From positions 2,480,001 to 2,544,000 of the forward strand of contig NZ_CP045324.1 in NCBI RefSeq assembly GCF_009363275.1: 64,000 nt of DNA, read 5' to 3'. The notes below the pieces were generated by a model that was not told where the DNA came from, did not search any database, and worked only from the letters and a program-made list of their open reading frames with translations. This stretch comes from Marinobacter sp. THAF197a. GTDB lineage: Bacteria > Pseudomonadota > Gammaproteobacteria > Pseudomonadales > Oleiphilaceae. Position numbers and translations under genes: made by a program. Shown one piece after another: positions 9,297 through 18,418 of the stretch (its first letter is position 1; each line of letters begins with the position of its first letter).

Positions 9297-9437
9297 AGTC
9301 CTTTCCTTTCGATCATTATTATTGAATGTTTCATTCGTCCCCGGATTCGACACCCTATTCCCGCCGGGAGACGACATTCTAACAATGAAAATTAGAGGCC
9401 TATCGCCACCTGGTTCTCAATTGCTGCCACATTTAAC

Positions 9438-9472
9438 AAAAAAGCCAGCCATGTTGCCATGGCTGGCTTTTT
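9438..9472 (-). terminator. Intrinsic terminator after rpoS
   Basis: Hairpin with arms GCCAGCCATG (9444-9453) and CATGGCTGGC (9458-9467), loop TTGC. On the minus strand it is followed by a run of T from the A6 tract at 9438-9443. The plus-strand side also has a T5, so it is symmetrical. Confidence 0.92.
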
Positions 9473-9491
9473 CCTCCTCCCTGGCCCCGGG

Positions 9492-10490
9492 CTATTTAAA
9501 CAGCAAGCTACCAGACAAACCTTCTTTCTCCAGAATTTCCCTGAGACGCCGTAACGCCTCAACCTGGATCTGGCGCACTCGCTCACGGGTCAACCCGATT
9601 TCCTGGCCCACCTCCTCCAGGGTACTGATGGGGTAACCACGCAACCCAAACCGGCGGGAAAGCACTTCCTGCTGTTTGTCGCTCAGCTGGTCAATCCACT
9701 TTTCCAGGCAGGAACACATGTTGTTGTCCTGCAGCAGATCCGCCGGGTCCAGAGCGCCTTCGTCGGCCACCGTATCCAACAGCGATTTGTCGCTGCCCGC
9801 GCCAATCGGCGTGTCCATGGAGGCCACGCGCTCATTCAGGCCGAGCATGCGCTTCACATCCGCCACCGGCTTGTCCACCATGCGGGCTATTTCCTCGGCG
9901 GTGGGCTCGTGGTCCAGCTTCTGGGTCAACTCCCGGGCTGCCCGAAGATACAGGTTCAGCTCCTTGACCACGTGAATGGGCAGGCGGATGGTGCGGGTCT
10001 GATTCATGATCGCCCGCTCTATGGTCTGGCGAATCCACCAGGTGGCGTAGGTTGAAAACCGGAAGCCCCTCTCCGGATCGAACTTTTCAACAGCCCGGAT
10101 CAGCCCGAGGTTACCCTCTTCAATCAGGTCCAGCAGGGTGAGACCGCGATTCACGTAGCGCCGGGCGATCTTCACAACCAGTCTCAGGTTGCTTTCAATC
10201 ATGCGTTTACGGCCAGACTCTTCGCCTTTGCGGGCCAGCCGCGCGAAGTAGACTTCTTCCTCGGGAGTGAGCAGTGGTGAGAAACCGATTTCATTGAGGT
10301 ACAGCTGCGTGGCATCGAGCTGCTTCTGACTGGTGAAATATTTTCCCTGGGTGGGAAAGTCGTCTTCCGCTTCTGCCATCGCGTCGTCTGCTGATGGCTT
10401 TTCAGGTTTGTCTTCCGCTAACAGATGATCGTCTGCGTCATCCAGATCTGCAACACGATCGATAATGATGTCTTCTTGCTCTGCTGACAT
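9492..10490 (-). CDS. rpoS: RNA polymerase sigma factor RpoS (sigma-38)
   Basis: A 332-residue sigma-70 family factor, the normal RpoS length, that directs general stress and stationary-phase transcription. Region 1.2 (TQLYLNEIGFSPLLTPEEE), region 2 with YATWWIRQTIERAI, region 3 (LPIHVVKELN) and region 4 with the helix-turn-helix LEEVGQEIGLTRERVRQIQVEALRRLR are all intact. The acidic N-terminal 50 residues are typical. nlpD is immediately upstream; in other gammaproteobacteria the main rpoS promoter lies inside nlpD. The 193-bp gap upstream is its leader and contains a repeated 11-mer. Confidence 0.97.
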   Translation of the reverse strand: MSAEQEDIIIDRVADLDDADDHLLAEDKPEKPSADDAMAEAEDDFPTQGKYFTSQKQLDATQLYLNEIGFSPLLTPEEEVYFARLARKGEESGRKRMIESNLRLVVKIARRYVNRGLTLLDLIEEGNLGLIRAVEKFDPERGFRFSTYATWWIRQTIERAIMNQTRTIRLPIHVVKELNLYLRAARELTQKLDHEPTAEEIARMVDKPVADVKRMLGLNERVASMDTPIGAGSDKSLLDTVADEGALDPADLLQDNNMCSCLEKWIDQLSDKQQEVLSRRFGLRGYPISTLEEVGQEIGLTRERVRQIQVEALRRLREILEKEGLSGSLLFK

Positions 10491-10683
10491 GGTGTACCCC
10501 GCCTCTCAATAATCCTGTTTCGCCCGATACTTCTTGTTATTGCGGGCTGGTTCCGGTTGTGGTTTTCTTCAGGACATTAGCTTGTTGGCTGGCAATCACA
10601 GTTGCCGTTTTTATTTTTTACTTTGCGGTTTTCTGTCAGGCCTTACTGGCAATCACCTCAGAAACATCCAGCTTTCTGATCAA

Positions 10684-11556
10684 TCAACGTCTTGGCAGGT
10701 ATCTGGCCGGGTCAACCGGGTTGCCGTTCTTGCGAATCTCGAAATGCAACATCGGTTTGTCTGTACCAGAACTGCCCAGTTCCGCGATTACCTGTCCGGC
10801 TTTTACCTCCTCCCCTTCCTGCACCAAAATCTTCCGGTTGTGGGCGTATGCACTCAGGTAGTGCTCGTTATGATTGACGATAATCAGGTTTCCGTAACCC
10901 AGCAACCCATTACCGGCATACACCACACTTCCACTTGCCGCCGCCTTCACAGCATCACCGGGATTCCCGGCAATATCAATACCTTTATTGACTTTTCCTG
11001 ACTCTGAGAAGTTTGCAATAACGGTGCCAGAGTGCGGCCAATTCCAGCGGATATCAGAAGCTACCTGACTACTCGTGCGTGTCTGGGGCGCTGGAGCCGC
11101 TGCTCTGGCAGCAGGTTTGGACGCCGTGGGCGCCGGTGCCCTGGTGCTGGGTCTGGGAGCAGGCGCAGATTGTCTGGGCGGAGGAGATGCCTGGGCGGTC
11201 TGGCGAATGGTGCCCTTCTTGTCGAGCCGGAGCACCTGCCCGGCTCTGATGTTCCAGGGTGGCGCCAGACCGTTGGCATCACCCAATTCCCGATAGTCCC
11301 GGCCATAACGCCAGGCAATGCCGTATAGCGTTTCCCCGGGTTTCACAACATGACTACCCCAATACACAGGGGGGTTGTAGAGGTCGTCGCCATAGATCGC
11401 GTTGGTGTTGCAGCCGGATAAGCCAAGCATTGCCAACAGCAGCAGGACAGCAGATACCGCAACGGGCAGGCCAGTGCGCCGCCGGCAGAACGCTTCCGTA
11501 GCAGGCGGGAGCCTGGTCGGAAAAACAGCTTGAATGTGCCGGCTAAAGAGAATCAC
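10684..11556 (-). CDS. nlpD: NlpD-type lipoprotein activator of amidase
   Basis: A 290-residue lipoprotein with lipobox LSGC (lipidated Cys49), a LysM peptidoglycan-binding domain at about 68-112 (HVVKPGETLYGIAWRYG), a Pro/Ala-rich linker, and a C-terminal LytM/M23 domain at about 185-288. The M23 zinc ligands are degenerate: the first motif reads KGIDIAG without the ligand His, and the last reads LHFE. It should therefore not cleave peptidoglycan but activate AmiC-type amidases at the septum, as NlpD does. The furthest in-frame start is a GTG at 11556 without a clear ribosome site, and it gives a long N-region, so a later start is possible. Confidence 0.9.
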   Translation of the reverse strand: MILFSRHIQAVFPTRLPPATEAFCRRRTGLPVAVSAVLLLLAMLGLSGCNTNAIYGDDLYNPPVYWGSHVVKPGETLYGIAWRYGRDYRELGDANGLAPPWNIRAGQVLRLDKKGTIRQTAQASPPPRQSAPAPRPSTRAPAPTASKPAARAAAPAPQTRTSSQVASDIRWNWPHSGTVIANFSESGKVNKGIDIAGNPGDAVKAAASGSVVYAGNGLLGYGNLIIVNHNEHYLSAYAHNRKILVQEGEEVKAGQVIAELGSSGTDKPMLHFEIRKNGNPVDPARYLPRR

Positions 11557-11742
11557 GTAATAACAAACGCCTGATTATGATAAATCTATCTAAGAAACTG
11601 ATCACTTTCGATGCAATTTCTCATGTTTCAGGACTAACTTACTAATATATTGCACATTTTATAATCAATTCCAAGTTACTCTGCGCACAGGTTTGTTACC
11701 GTCCGGAACGACATTTTGTGCGTCAGGTAACACTTTTATCGG

Positions 11743-12720
11743 TCAGGGCGCGACATTCTGGTGCCGTCGGGCCGATATCCTCCCAAACCATTCCAACGCA
11801 AGCACAACGACCAAACCCGCAATAGCCATGGTGATAGCCATCATTATCTGCGGGTCCTGGCCATACAGGCTGGCCCAGGTTTCCGGGCCTACCGGAGACT
11901 GGCTCACGGCGACTTGTTCACCAGCACTATTGGTGCGCCAACTCAGGGTTTTCTGCCATGGCCATACCTTGCTCAGTGCCCCCACCATAAAGCCCGTCAA
12001 TAGCGCTAATACGGTGTCGTGAAAATGCCGGAACGCCAGGGTGATTATCCGGGCAACAGACAGAAGCCCAATCAGGCATCCTGCAGCAAACAATCCCAGA
12101 TGGGCCAGCTCAACGGATTTTATCGCGGCCAGAACCGGCGCATACATCCCGATAATCAACAACAGAAAACTGCCAGAAACGCCGGGCAGGATCATCGCAC
12201 AGATAGCCAGCGCCCCCGCCCCCAGGAACGCAATGCCCGTTGGTGCCAGCTCACTGGCGGGTAAGGTGGTTACCCACCAGGCAAACACGATGCCGCACGC
12301 AAGCGGAATCAGCAATACCGGCGCTACCCGGCGAACCTGCTGCCCCACGTGCCAGACAGAGGCAACAATCAAGCCGAAAAAGAAGCTCCAGATTAACACC
12401 GGGTGGGTATCCAGAAGCCAGGTGATCAGCGAGGCCAGGCTAACAATACTGGTCAACACACCGGCCAGCAGGCACACCAGGAAGGTACCATCCACCGAGC
12501 GCCAGAAGCCGGCCACATCCCCTTTCAGCAGGTTGCGGACAAAGGCCACCGGTGTGGCGCTAATGGCTTCCAGCAGGCGAAAATAGATGCCGGTTATGAA
12601 TGCAATGGTCCCGCCAGACACCCCCGGCACGATATCCGCTGCCCCCATAGCCATGCCCCGCAGGAAAACCGCTGCAGGATGATGTTCACGGCTCGTTTCG
12701 CTATTGGTGGTAGGCTGCAT
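11743..12720 (-). CDS. DUF368 polyprenyl-phosphate transporter family protein
   Basis: A 325-residue polytopic membrane protein with the DUF368 signature FLRGMAMGAADIVPGVSGGT near the N-terminus and a related repeat, LPGVSGSFLLLIIGMY, in the second half. That duplication fits an inverted-repeat transporter. Recent work on DUF368 (PopT) proteins indicates that they return undecaprenyl phosphate across the inner membrane for envelope synthesis, with importance at alkaline pH and in sodium-rich settings. I infer that role here. The start overlaps the pcm stop by one base, so it is cotranscribed with surE-pcm. The 186-bp gap to nlpD is AT-rich and probably contains the nlpD promoter. Confidence 0.85.
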   Translation of the reverse strand: MQPTTNSETSREHHPAAVFLRGMAMGAADIVPGVSGGTIAFITGIYFRLLEAISATPVAFVRNLLKGDVAGFWRSVDGTFLVCLLAGVLTSIVSLASLITWLLDTHPVLIWSFFFGLIVASVWHVGQQVRRVAPVLLIPLACGIVFAWWVTTLPASELAPTGIAFLGAGALAICAMILPGVSGSFLLLIIGMYAPVLAAIKSVELAHLGLFAAGCLIGLLSVARIITLAFRHFHDTVLALLTGFMVGALSKVWPWQKTLSWRTNSAGEQVAVSQSPVGPETWASLYGQDPQIMMAITMAIAGLVVVLALEWFGRISARRHQNVAP

Positions 12721-13376
12721 CAGCGAACAACCCCACCCAGCAAGGGTACAAAATGAACCGGTTCCAGCTCGCGCCGCTCGAAACGGTCACCACGGCGGAT
12801 GATCTCCACCAGAACCTGCTGGTGTTCGCCAACCGGGGCGATCAGCACACCACCGTCGGCCAACTGATCGAGCAATTCCTGCGGCACATCCACCGGCGCA
12901 GCGGTCACGATAATGCCGTCAAAAGGCCCCCGCTCGGGCCAACCCATACCACCATCTGCATGCTTGAGCATGACATTACGAATATTGAGCTGCCGCAGCC
13001 GGTCCCGGGCCCGCTCCTGCAACGGGCGTATGCGTTCAACACTGTAGATGTCATCGAACAACTGCGACAACACCGTGGTCTGATACCCGGAACCGGTGCC
13101 CAACTCCAGCACTCGGGCCGGCTGATGCGCCAGAAGCAACTCCGTCATGCGAGCAACGATGTAGGGCTGGGAGAGGGTCTGGCCATAGCCGATGGGTAGT
13201 GAGGTATCCTCGTAGGCGCGGTGGGCAAGGGCTTCGTCCAGAAAGATGTGTCGGGGTACCTGACCAATCACCTCCAGTACCCGATCTGATTCAATGCCAG
13301 CTTCCCGCAACCGCTGCACCAGTCGCAGGCGGGTGCGCCTGGATGTCATACCGATCCCTTCAAGTTGAGCGATCAC
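12720..13376 (-). CDS. pcm: Protein-L-isoaspartate O-methyltransferase
   Basis: A 218-residue SAM-dependent methyltransferase that repairs isoaspartyl residues in aged proteins. The SAM motif I is VLELGTGSGYQTTVLS, preceded by the family segment LPIGYGQTLSQPYIVARMTE. The start used is a GTG at 13376 that overlaps the surE stop (GTGA). An alternative ATG ten codons in (MTSRRTRLR) would give a length closer to E. coli Pcm. The surE-pcm pairing upstream of nlpD-rpoS is conserved in gammaproteobacteria and links it to stationary-phase survival. Confidence 0.97.
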   Translation of the reverse strand: MIAQLEGIGMTSRRTRLRLVQRLREAGIESDRVLEVIGQVPRHIFLDEALAHRAYEDTSLPIGYGQTLSQPYIVARMTELLLAHQPARVLELGTGSGYQTTVLSQLFDDIYSVERIRPLQERARDRLRQLNIRNVMLKHADGGMGWPERGPFDGIIVTAAPVDVPQELLDQLADGGVLIAPVGEHQQVLVEIIRRGDRFERRELEPVHFVPLLGGVVR

Positions 13377-14143
13377 GATGTCGCCCTCCTGGCACCTTCC
13401 AGCCCGTCTACCCAGTCCTGCAGCCCAGGCAAGGCTTCGTAACGGGTCATATCAATGTGCACGGGGGTAATGGAAACGTAACCCTCACGTATCGCGTGGA
13501 AGTCTGTGCCTGGCCCGGCATCGCCACCCTGGCCCGCGGCACCAATCCAGTAGCGCTGCTTGCCTCGAGGGCAAGTCATCGGAACAGCGCCTTCCGCTCG
13601 CTCCCGGTGGCCCAGGCGAGTAACCTGGATACCGGAGATTTCGTGCCAGGGCAGATCCGGAACGTTCACATTGAGGATAGAGCGAGGCCCCAAAGCCAGG
13701 GCTCGCTTGTCTTCCAGCAGCAACCGAACCACCCTTGCGGCGGTGTCGTAATGGAAATGGCCGTCGTTAACCAGCGACACAGCGATCGCGGGCAGACCAA
13801 GGTGACGCCCTTCGGTGGCTGCGGCCACGGTTCCGGAGTAGATAATGTCATCGCCCAGGTTGGCATGGGTGTTGATACCAGACACCACCCGGTCGAATGG
13901 CTGATCGAACAGACCGTTCACCGCCAGATGCACGCAATCGGTGGGCGTACCATCAACCGAGTGAAACCCGTTAGGGTGCTCTTCCACCGTCAGCGGACGG
14001 TTCAGCGTCAACGCATTACTGGCTCCGCTGTGATCACGGTCCGGTGCCACTACCTCCAGCACACCAAGGCCCCCAAGGCCTTCAAACAGGGCCACAAGAC
14101 CCGGCGAATGCACGCCATCATCATTGGACAACAAAATACGCAC
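13373..14143 (-). CDS. surE: 5'/3'-nucleotidase SurE
   Basis: A 256-residue metal-dependent phosphatase that acts on nucleoside monophosphates. The metal site is evident in the N-terminal LLSNDDGVHSPGL (Asp-Asp pair) and in APDRDHSGASNALTLNRPL; GTPTDCVHLA and SGINTHANLGDDIIYSGTV are further family motifs. It is about the usual length. It overlaps pcm downstream by four bases and lies 11 bp after truD. Confidence 0.97.
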   Translation of the reverse strand: MRILLSNDDGVHSPGLVALFEGLGGLGVLEVVAPDRDHSGASNALTLNRPLTVEEHPNGFHSVDGTPTDCVHLAVNGLFDQPFDRVVSGINTHANLGDDIIYSGTVAAATEGRHLGLPAIAVSLVNDGHFHYDTAARVVRLLLEDKRALALGPRSILNVNVPDLPWHEISGIQVTRLGHRERAEGAVPMTCPRGKQRYWIGAAGQGGDAGPGTDFHAIREGYVSITPVHIDMTRYEALPGLQDWVDGLEGARRATS

Positions 14144-14154
14144 AGTGTTCTCCG

Positions 14155-15219
14155 CTAGCTTTCTTGCTTATTATCACGGCTGAGGCTCATGTCCTGCAGC
14201 TCAAAAATATCTCCCAGCACCGTGGTGGCATACTGCCCCGGTGGCAGGAAAAACTGTAACCGCAGTGCATTGTCATCCAGCCACTGCCAGCTCAAATGCT
14301 CAGGCCGGGTTACCAGCCCCCGACGTTCCGGTTTCATTCGGGTACTGAGAAACAGCCGCTCGAACTCCGGGTGTTCCGCAACCACGGCCCGCTCAAGCTC
14401 GGCCAGCTCTCCGGTTGCCAGAGTGCCACCATCGCCCCACAACGGTCCGGTGGGACGGTCATCCTCAGAAGGCTCACCGGGCATGCCATTAAACCAAGTG
14501 CCTGCTTCAACCCGAGCAGCCAGAACTTCGTTGAACAGCCAGGAACGTGCCGCCGAAAAGTACAATACGTTTTTCGAACCACTTCCGCCACCGCCACGGC
14601 GGCCGCCTTTCTTCCGGTTCAAGCGGGAAGGATCAAGATTCACCGCCCGCTCCAGATTGCCGCCGCCAATACCAAACCGCTGCGGCCCGAAATAGTTCGG
14701 GGCTCCCCGCTCGCCCAGCAACGTCAGCGCCTGCTCCAACTCCGCTTTATTGCCGCTTACCTGCCTTAACACCAGATCAAACTGGTTACCCAGATGCTCG
14801 CCCCGGCGAAGCTTGCGGGCATGACGGCCACTCGCCAGCACCGCCCACCGGGCACCTATGGTTTGCAGCAGCGCGGCATCCTCGGCCTCCCGGCCCGGGC
14901 AGTAGAGGCTGAACCATTGCACCGTAACCGCATGGCGATCCTTCAGGCCACAAAAGCCCACCTCAAATGCCTTACAACCCGCCATGGCGGCCAACTCGCG
15001 AGCAACAAACTCGGTATTGTCGCCGGATTTCTCAAGACGCACACACAAGTGCTCACCGGCTCCTCCATGCACAGAACCCGGCACTTCGGAATCAGGCCAG
15101 AGTTTCTCTGTAACGCGAAAATCCTCTGGCACCGACTTCAGCTGCGCCTTGCCCGGGCGCTTGCCTGAAGAAGTGGGCCACTCAAGGCGCCAGCTGGGCG
15201 AACCGCTCTCCTGACTCAC
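14155..15219 (-). CDS. truD: tRNA pseudouridine(13) synthase TruD
   Basis: A 354-residue pseudouridine synthase that modifies U13 in tRNA-Glu. The catalytic aspartate lies in the signature GFCGLKDRHAVTVQWFS, and the TRUD insertion domain includes GAPNYFGPQRFGIGGGNL. A Gly/Arg-rich, low-complexity patch (about residues 200-215, NRKKGGRRGGGGSGS) sits after the second motif. Its start overlaps the ispF stop by four bases. Confidence 0.96.
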   Translation of the reverse strand: MSQESGSPSWRLEWPTSSGKRPGKAQLKSVPEDFRVTEKLWPDSEVPGSVHGGAGEHLCVRLEKSGDNTEFVARELAAMAGCKAFEVGFCGLKDRHAVTVQWFSLYCPGREAEDAALLQTIGARWAVLASGRHARKLRRGEHLGNQFDLVLRQVSGNKAELEQALTLLGERGAPNYFGPQRFGIGGGNLERAVNLDPSRLNRKKGGRRGGGGSGSKNVLYFSAARSWLFNEVLAARVEAGTWFNGMPGEPSEDDRPTGPLWGDGGTLATGELAELERAVVAEHPEFERLFLSTRMKPERRGLVTRPEHLSWQWLDDNALRLQFFLPPGQYATTVLGDIFELQDMSLSRDNKQES

Positions 15220-15698
15220 ATGGCCACCGGTTCAAGCAAACACACTGCCTGGCAGGCAATGCCCTCACCGCGCCCGGTAAAGCCAAGCTTCTCCGTGGTG
15301 GTGGCTTTCACACTCACCCGATTCACCGGCACCCCCAGGTCCTCGGCAATATTCAGGCGCATGGCCTCCACATGAGGTGCCATCTTCGGCGCCTGGGCAA
15401 TAATCGTGGTGTCGACATTCACCACCGCAAAGCCCTCTTCCAATACCCGCTGCATCACCCGCCGCAGCAGATCCCGGCTATCAGCCCCGGCCCACTCGTC
15501 GCTGGTATCCGGAAAAAAATGTCCGATATCCCCCAGCGCCACCGCACCAAGCAGTGCATCCGCCAGCGCATGCAACAACACATCGCCATCCGAATGGGCT
15601 TTCAGGCCATAACTATGGGGAATCTCAACGCCACCCAGAATGACAGAACTGCCCTCACCAAAGGCATGGACATCAAAGCCCTGACCAATGCGCATCAT
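15216..15698 (-). CDS. ispF: 2-C-methyl-D-erythritol 2,4-cyclodiphosphate synthase
   Basis: A 160-residue enzyme of the MEP isoprenoid pathway. The zinc ligands lie in GQGFDVHAF (Asp8, His10) and in the His of SDGDVLLHALADALLGA. The C-terminal signature KATTTEKLGFTGRGEGIA is complete. The length is that of the family (about 160). It follows ispD by 42 bp, so two successive MEP-pathway steps are encoded together. Confidence 0.98.
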   Translation of the reverse strand: MMRIGQGFDVHAFGEGSSVILGGVEIPHSYGLKAHSDGDVLLHALADALLGAVALGDIGHFFPDTSDEWAGADSRDLLRRVMQRVLEEGFAVVNVDTTIIAQAPKMAPHVEAMRLNIAEDLGVPVNRVSVKATTTEKLGFTGRGEGIACQAVCLLEPVAM

Positions 15699-15740
15699 CG
15701 TCTCCGAGAAAAACAGAAATAAGCAATAGGCGGGAAAACC

Positions 15741-16439
15741 CTACAGCCGACCCAGAATAAACTCGGCCAGCGCAAGGTCAGACGGCACCGTAATCTTCAA
15801 GTTATCCGGCCGCCCTTCCACCAGAACAGGCATCTTACCGGAAAACTCCATCGTAGAGGACTCATCGGTAACCGGCTGGTTATTTTCGAGACAAGACTCC
15901 AGGGCCGCCCTGAGCGCACCAAACCGAAACATCTGCGGCGTCAACGCCCGCCACAACCGACTCCGATCCACCGTCTGCGCCACCTCTGGCGGAGCGCCGT
16001 CATCCGCCAGCTTCAAGGTATCCGACACCGGCGCCGCCAGCAGCCCGCCAACCGGGTGCTCAGAAACGGTATCAATCAGATTGGAAAGATCATCGGCATG
16101 CAAACAAGGCCGCGCCGCATCGTGCACCAGCACCCAATCCGACTCATCCGCCTGCTCCGCCAGCGCATGCAACGCCGAAAGCACCGAATCCGCCCGCTCC
16201 TTGCCCCCGGTACAACTCTGGATACGATCATCCTGAGACGACTCACTATCCGGCCACCAGTGATCTGCCGGATTCAACGGCACCATACAACCCTTGAACG
16301 GCGCGTTATCCAACAAACGGGAAAGCGTGATATCGAGGATAAAACGGTTATTGATCTTGAGGTACTGCTTGGGACATTCAGCTTTCATGCGCTGGCCGAT
16401 GCCAGCGGCAGGAACAACAAGCCAAAGTTGAGGTTTCAT
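15741..16439 (-). CDS. ispD: 2-C-methyl-D-erythritol 4-phosphate cytidylyltransferase
   Basis: A 232-residue nucleotidyltransferase of the MEP pathway that makes CDP-methylerythritol. The CTP-binding loop is VPAAGIGQRMKAECPKQYL and the acidic site VLVHDAARPC is intact. The region after about residue 40 (NAPFKGCMVPLNPADHWW) is somewhat divergent from the usual consensus. Between ispD and the upstream ftsB lies one copy of the structured palindromic repeat described separately. Confidence 0.96.
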   Translation of the reverse strand: MKPQLWLVVPAAGIGQRMKAECPKQYLKINNRFILDITLSRLLDNAPFKGCMVPLNPADHWWPDSESSQDDRIQSCTGGKERADSVLSALHALAEQADESDWVLVHDAARPCLHADDLSNLIDTVSEHPVGGLLAAPVSDTLKLADDGAPPEVAQTVDRSRLWRALTPQMFRFGALRAALESCLENNQPVTDESSTMEFSGKMPVLVEGRPDNLKITVPSDLALAEFILGRL

Positions 16440-16466
16440 AATCAGAATGCCCGCACTATGTCAGGA

Positions 16467-16574
16467 GAGCGCCGGGGAGTGTCTCTCCGGGAATTTCGAA
16501 GGCCATGGATGGCCTGAGAGAAGCGCACATGGATGTGCTCGTAGCGGTTCCCGGAGAGACACTCCCCGGTGCTC
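16467..16574. repeat. Structured intergenic palindromic repeat, copy 1
   Basis: Outer arms of 27 bases (16467-16493 and 16548-16574) are complementary except for one position that would be a G-U pair in RNA. Inside are two small hairpins with the same TGGA loop: GGCCATGGATGGCC (16501-16514) and GCACATGGATGTGC (16525-16538). The fold is a three-way junction. It sits between ftsB and ispD. A second copy lies at 18419-18531 with partly different stem sequence but the same plan. No T-run follows, so it is not a simple terminator. Confidence 0.85.
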
Positions 16575-16593
16575 GGAACACCCAAAGTCGAAA

Positions 16594-16866
16594 TCAGTTC
16601 TCGACCACGAGAAAAAACGTCTCGTCTTCACGAATAAGCCCGAGATTCATGCGGGCACGTTCCTCCACGGCTCCCTGCTCATTACGAAGATTCCGCACCT
16701 CCGCATAAAGCCGGTCATTACGCCCCGCCAACCCGGCATTCTCAGCCCGCTGCTCAGCAATCGCCTTCTCCAACGACCAAACCTGCGCAAAGCTACCCTC
16801 CCCGACCCACAGGCGAACCTGCAGCAGGAGAATCAGCACTACCAGAATGGCCCAAAGCGTTTTCAT
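16594..16866 (-). CDS. ftsB: Cell division protein FtsB
   Basis: A 90-residue bitopic division protein. The ATG at 16866 (MKTLWAILVV) is preferred over the in-frame TTG two codons upstream. One N-terminal transmembrane helix (about residues 4-20) is followed by a leucine-zipper-like coiled coil with the conserved ENAGLAGRNDRLYAEV segment and a C-terminal ARMNLGLIREDETFF motif. FtsB joins FtsL and FtsQ in the periplasm during septation. The eno-ftsB-ispD order is conserved in gammaproteobacteria. Confidence 0.95.
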   Translation of the reverse strand: MKTLWAILVVLILLLQVRLWVGEGSFAQVWSLEKAIAEQRAENAGLAGRNDRLYAEVRNLRNEQGAVEERARMNLGLIREDETFFLVVEN

Positions 16867-16966
16867 GCCCAATTAGCTCAGAAAATAACCAGATTTATCG
16901 AAAGAGTCGAAGGTCAAGTATAGACCTTATAGTAGATTAGCAACAAATTCTTGTAAGTCACTGTAC

Positions 16967-17012
16967 AAAAAGGCCATCGTGTCCGAATTTTCATCCGGAA
17001 CGCGATGGCCTT
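16967..17012 (-). terminator. Intrinsic terminator downstream of eno
   Basis: Arms AAGGCCATCG (16970-16979) and CGATGGCCTT (17003-17012) pair perfectly, and an inner TCCG/CGGA extension with a small bulge closes further. On the minus strand the hairpin is followed by TTTTTG. ftsB begins 100 bp further on and so probably has its own promoter, or depends on partial read-through. Confidence 0.85.
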
Positions 17013-17065
17013 AACATTTTGTTACTTACCAGCGAGCGCTGGCAGGTTCAAAAATGCCGCGGGTC

Positions 17066-18361
17066 TTAACCCTGACCCTTGATCTCGCTCAGGCCGCGAT
17101 ACGGTGCCTTACCTTCCAGCGCCTCTTCAATACGCAGCAGCTGGTTGTACTTGGCAACCCGGTCTGAGCGGCACAGAGAGCCGGTCTTGATCTGGCCAGC
17201 ACAGGTAGCAACCGCCAGGTCAGCGATGGTGGTGTCTTCGGTTTCACCGGAACGGTGAGAGATCACCGCCGTGTAACCGGCATCCTGAGCCATCTTGATG
17301 GCATCCAGAGTCTCGGACAGGCTACCAATCTGGTTGAACTTGATCAGAATGGAATTGCCCACACCCTTCTCGATACCCTGCTTCAGGATCTTGGTATTGG
17401 TTACAAACAGATCATCACCCACCAGCTGCACCTTGCTGCCCAGCTTGTCGGTCAGTACCTTCCAGCCGTCCCAGTCGCTTTCGTCCATACCGTCTTCGAT
17501 GGACACAATCGGATAACGCTCGCACAGGCCGGCCAGGTAATCGGCGAAGCCTTCGGAATCAAAGCTCTTGCCTTCGCCGGACAGCTGATACTGACCGTCT
17601 TTGTAGAACTCGGAGGAGGCACAGTCCAGAGCCAGAGTTACGTCTTTGCCCAGCTCATAGCCAGCGTCTTCCACGGCTTGCTTGATCGCAGCCAGGGCCG
17701 CTTCGTTGGACGGCAGGTTCGGCGCAAAACCACCTTCATCACCTACGGCGGTGTTCAGGCCCTGAGATTTCAAAACTTTCTTCAAGCTGTGGAAGATCTC
17801 GGCGCCAACACGCAGGGCTTCAGCAAAGCTCTTCACCGCAACCGGCTGCACCATGAACTCCTGGATGTCCACGTTGTTATCCGCGTGCTCACCACCGTTC
17901 AGAATGTTCATCATCGGTACCGGCATGGAGAATTCGCCGGAGGTGCCGTTGACGTCGGCAATGTGCTCATACAAAGGCTTGCCCAGAGAAGTCGCAGCGG
18001 CCTTCGCGGCAGCCAGGGAAACCGCCAGGATGGCGTTGGCGCCCAGGTTTGCCTTGTTCTCGGTGCCGTCCAGGTCAATCATAATCTGGTCCAGGCTGCG
18101 CTGGTCGGCAGAGTCCTTGCCAACCAGAGCTTCACGAATCTGGCCGTTGATGGCCTCAACCGCTTTGCGAACACCTTTACCCAGGTAACGGGACTTGTCC
18201 CCGTCACGCAGTTCCAGCGCTTCGCGCGAACCGGTAGAAGCACCGGAGGGCGCACAGGCACGACCCAGTGTGCCGTCCTCAAGAATCACATCCGCCTCTA
18301 CTGTCGGGTTACCGCGCGAGTCCAAAACTTCACGAGCTTTGATGTTGGCAATCTTGGTCAT
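17066..18361 (-). CDS. eno: Enolase (phosphopyruvate hydratase)
   Basis: A 431-residue glycolytic enzyme that interconverts 2-phosphoglycerate and phosphoenolpyruvate, and is often also an RNA degradosome component. The signature ILIKFNQIGSLSETLDAI and the catalytic loop SHRSGETEDTTIADLAVA are intact; the Mg ligands lie in ALDCASSEF, SIEDGMDE and VGDDLFVTN. It lies 205 bp after kdsA, and that gap holds the second copy of the palindromic repeat, so it probably has its own promoter. Confidence 0.99.
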   Translation of the reverse strand: MTKIANIKAREVLDSRGNPTVEADVILEDGTLGRACAPSGASTGSREALELRDGDKSRYLGKGVRKAVEAINGQIREALVGKDSADQRSLDQIMIDLDGTENKANLGANAILAVSLAAAKAAATSLGKPLYEHIADVNGTSGEFSMPVPMMNILNGGEHADNNVDIQEFMVQPVAVKSFAEALRVGAEIFHSLKKVLKSQGLNTAVGDEGGFAPNLPSNEAALAAIKQAVEDAGYELGKDVTLALDCASSEFYKDGQYQLSGEGKSFDSEGFADYLAGLCERYPIVSIEDGMDESDWDGWKVLTDKLGSKVQLVGDDLFVTNTKILKQGIEKGVGNSILIKFNQIGSLSETLDAIKMAQDAGYTAVISHRSGETEDTTIADLAVATCAGQIKTGSLCRSDRVAKYNQLLRIEEALEGKAPYRGLSEIKGQG

Positions 18362-18418
18362 GCGAAAATTTCTCCAGATTTTCTGTATCTAAACGGTTCA
18401 AGTTGTAAGTTCAGCCTA

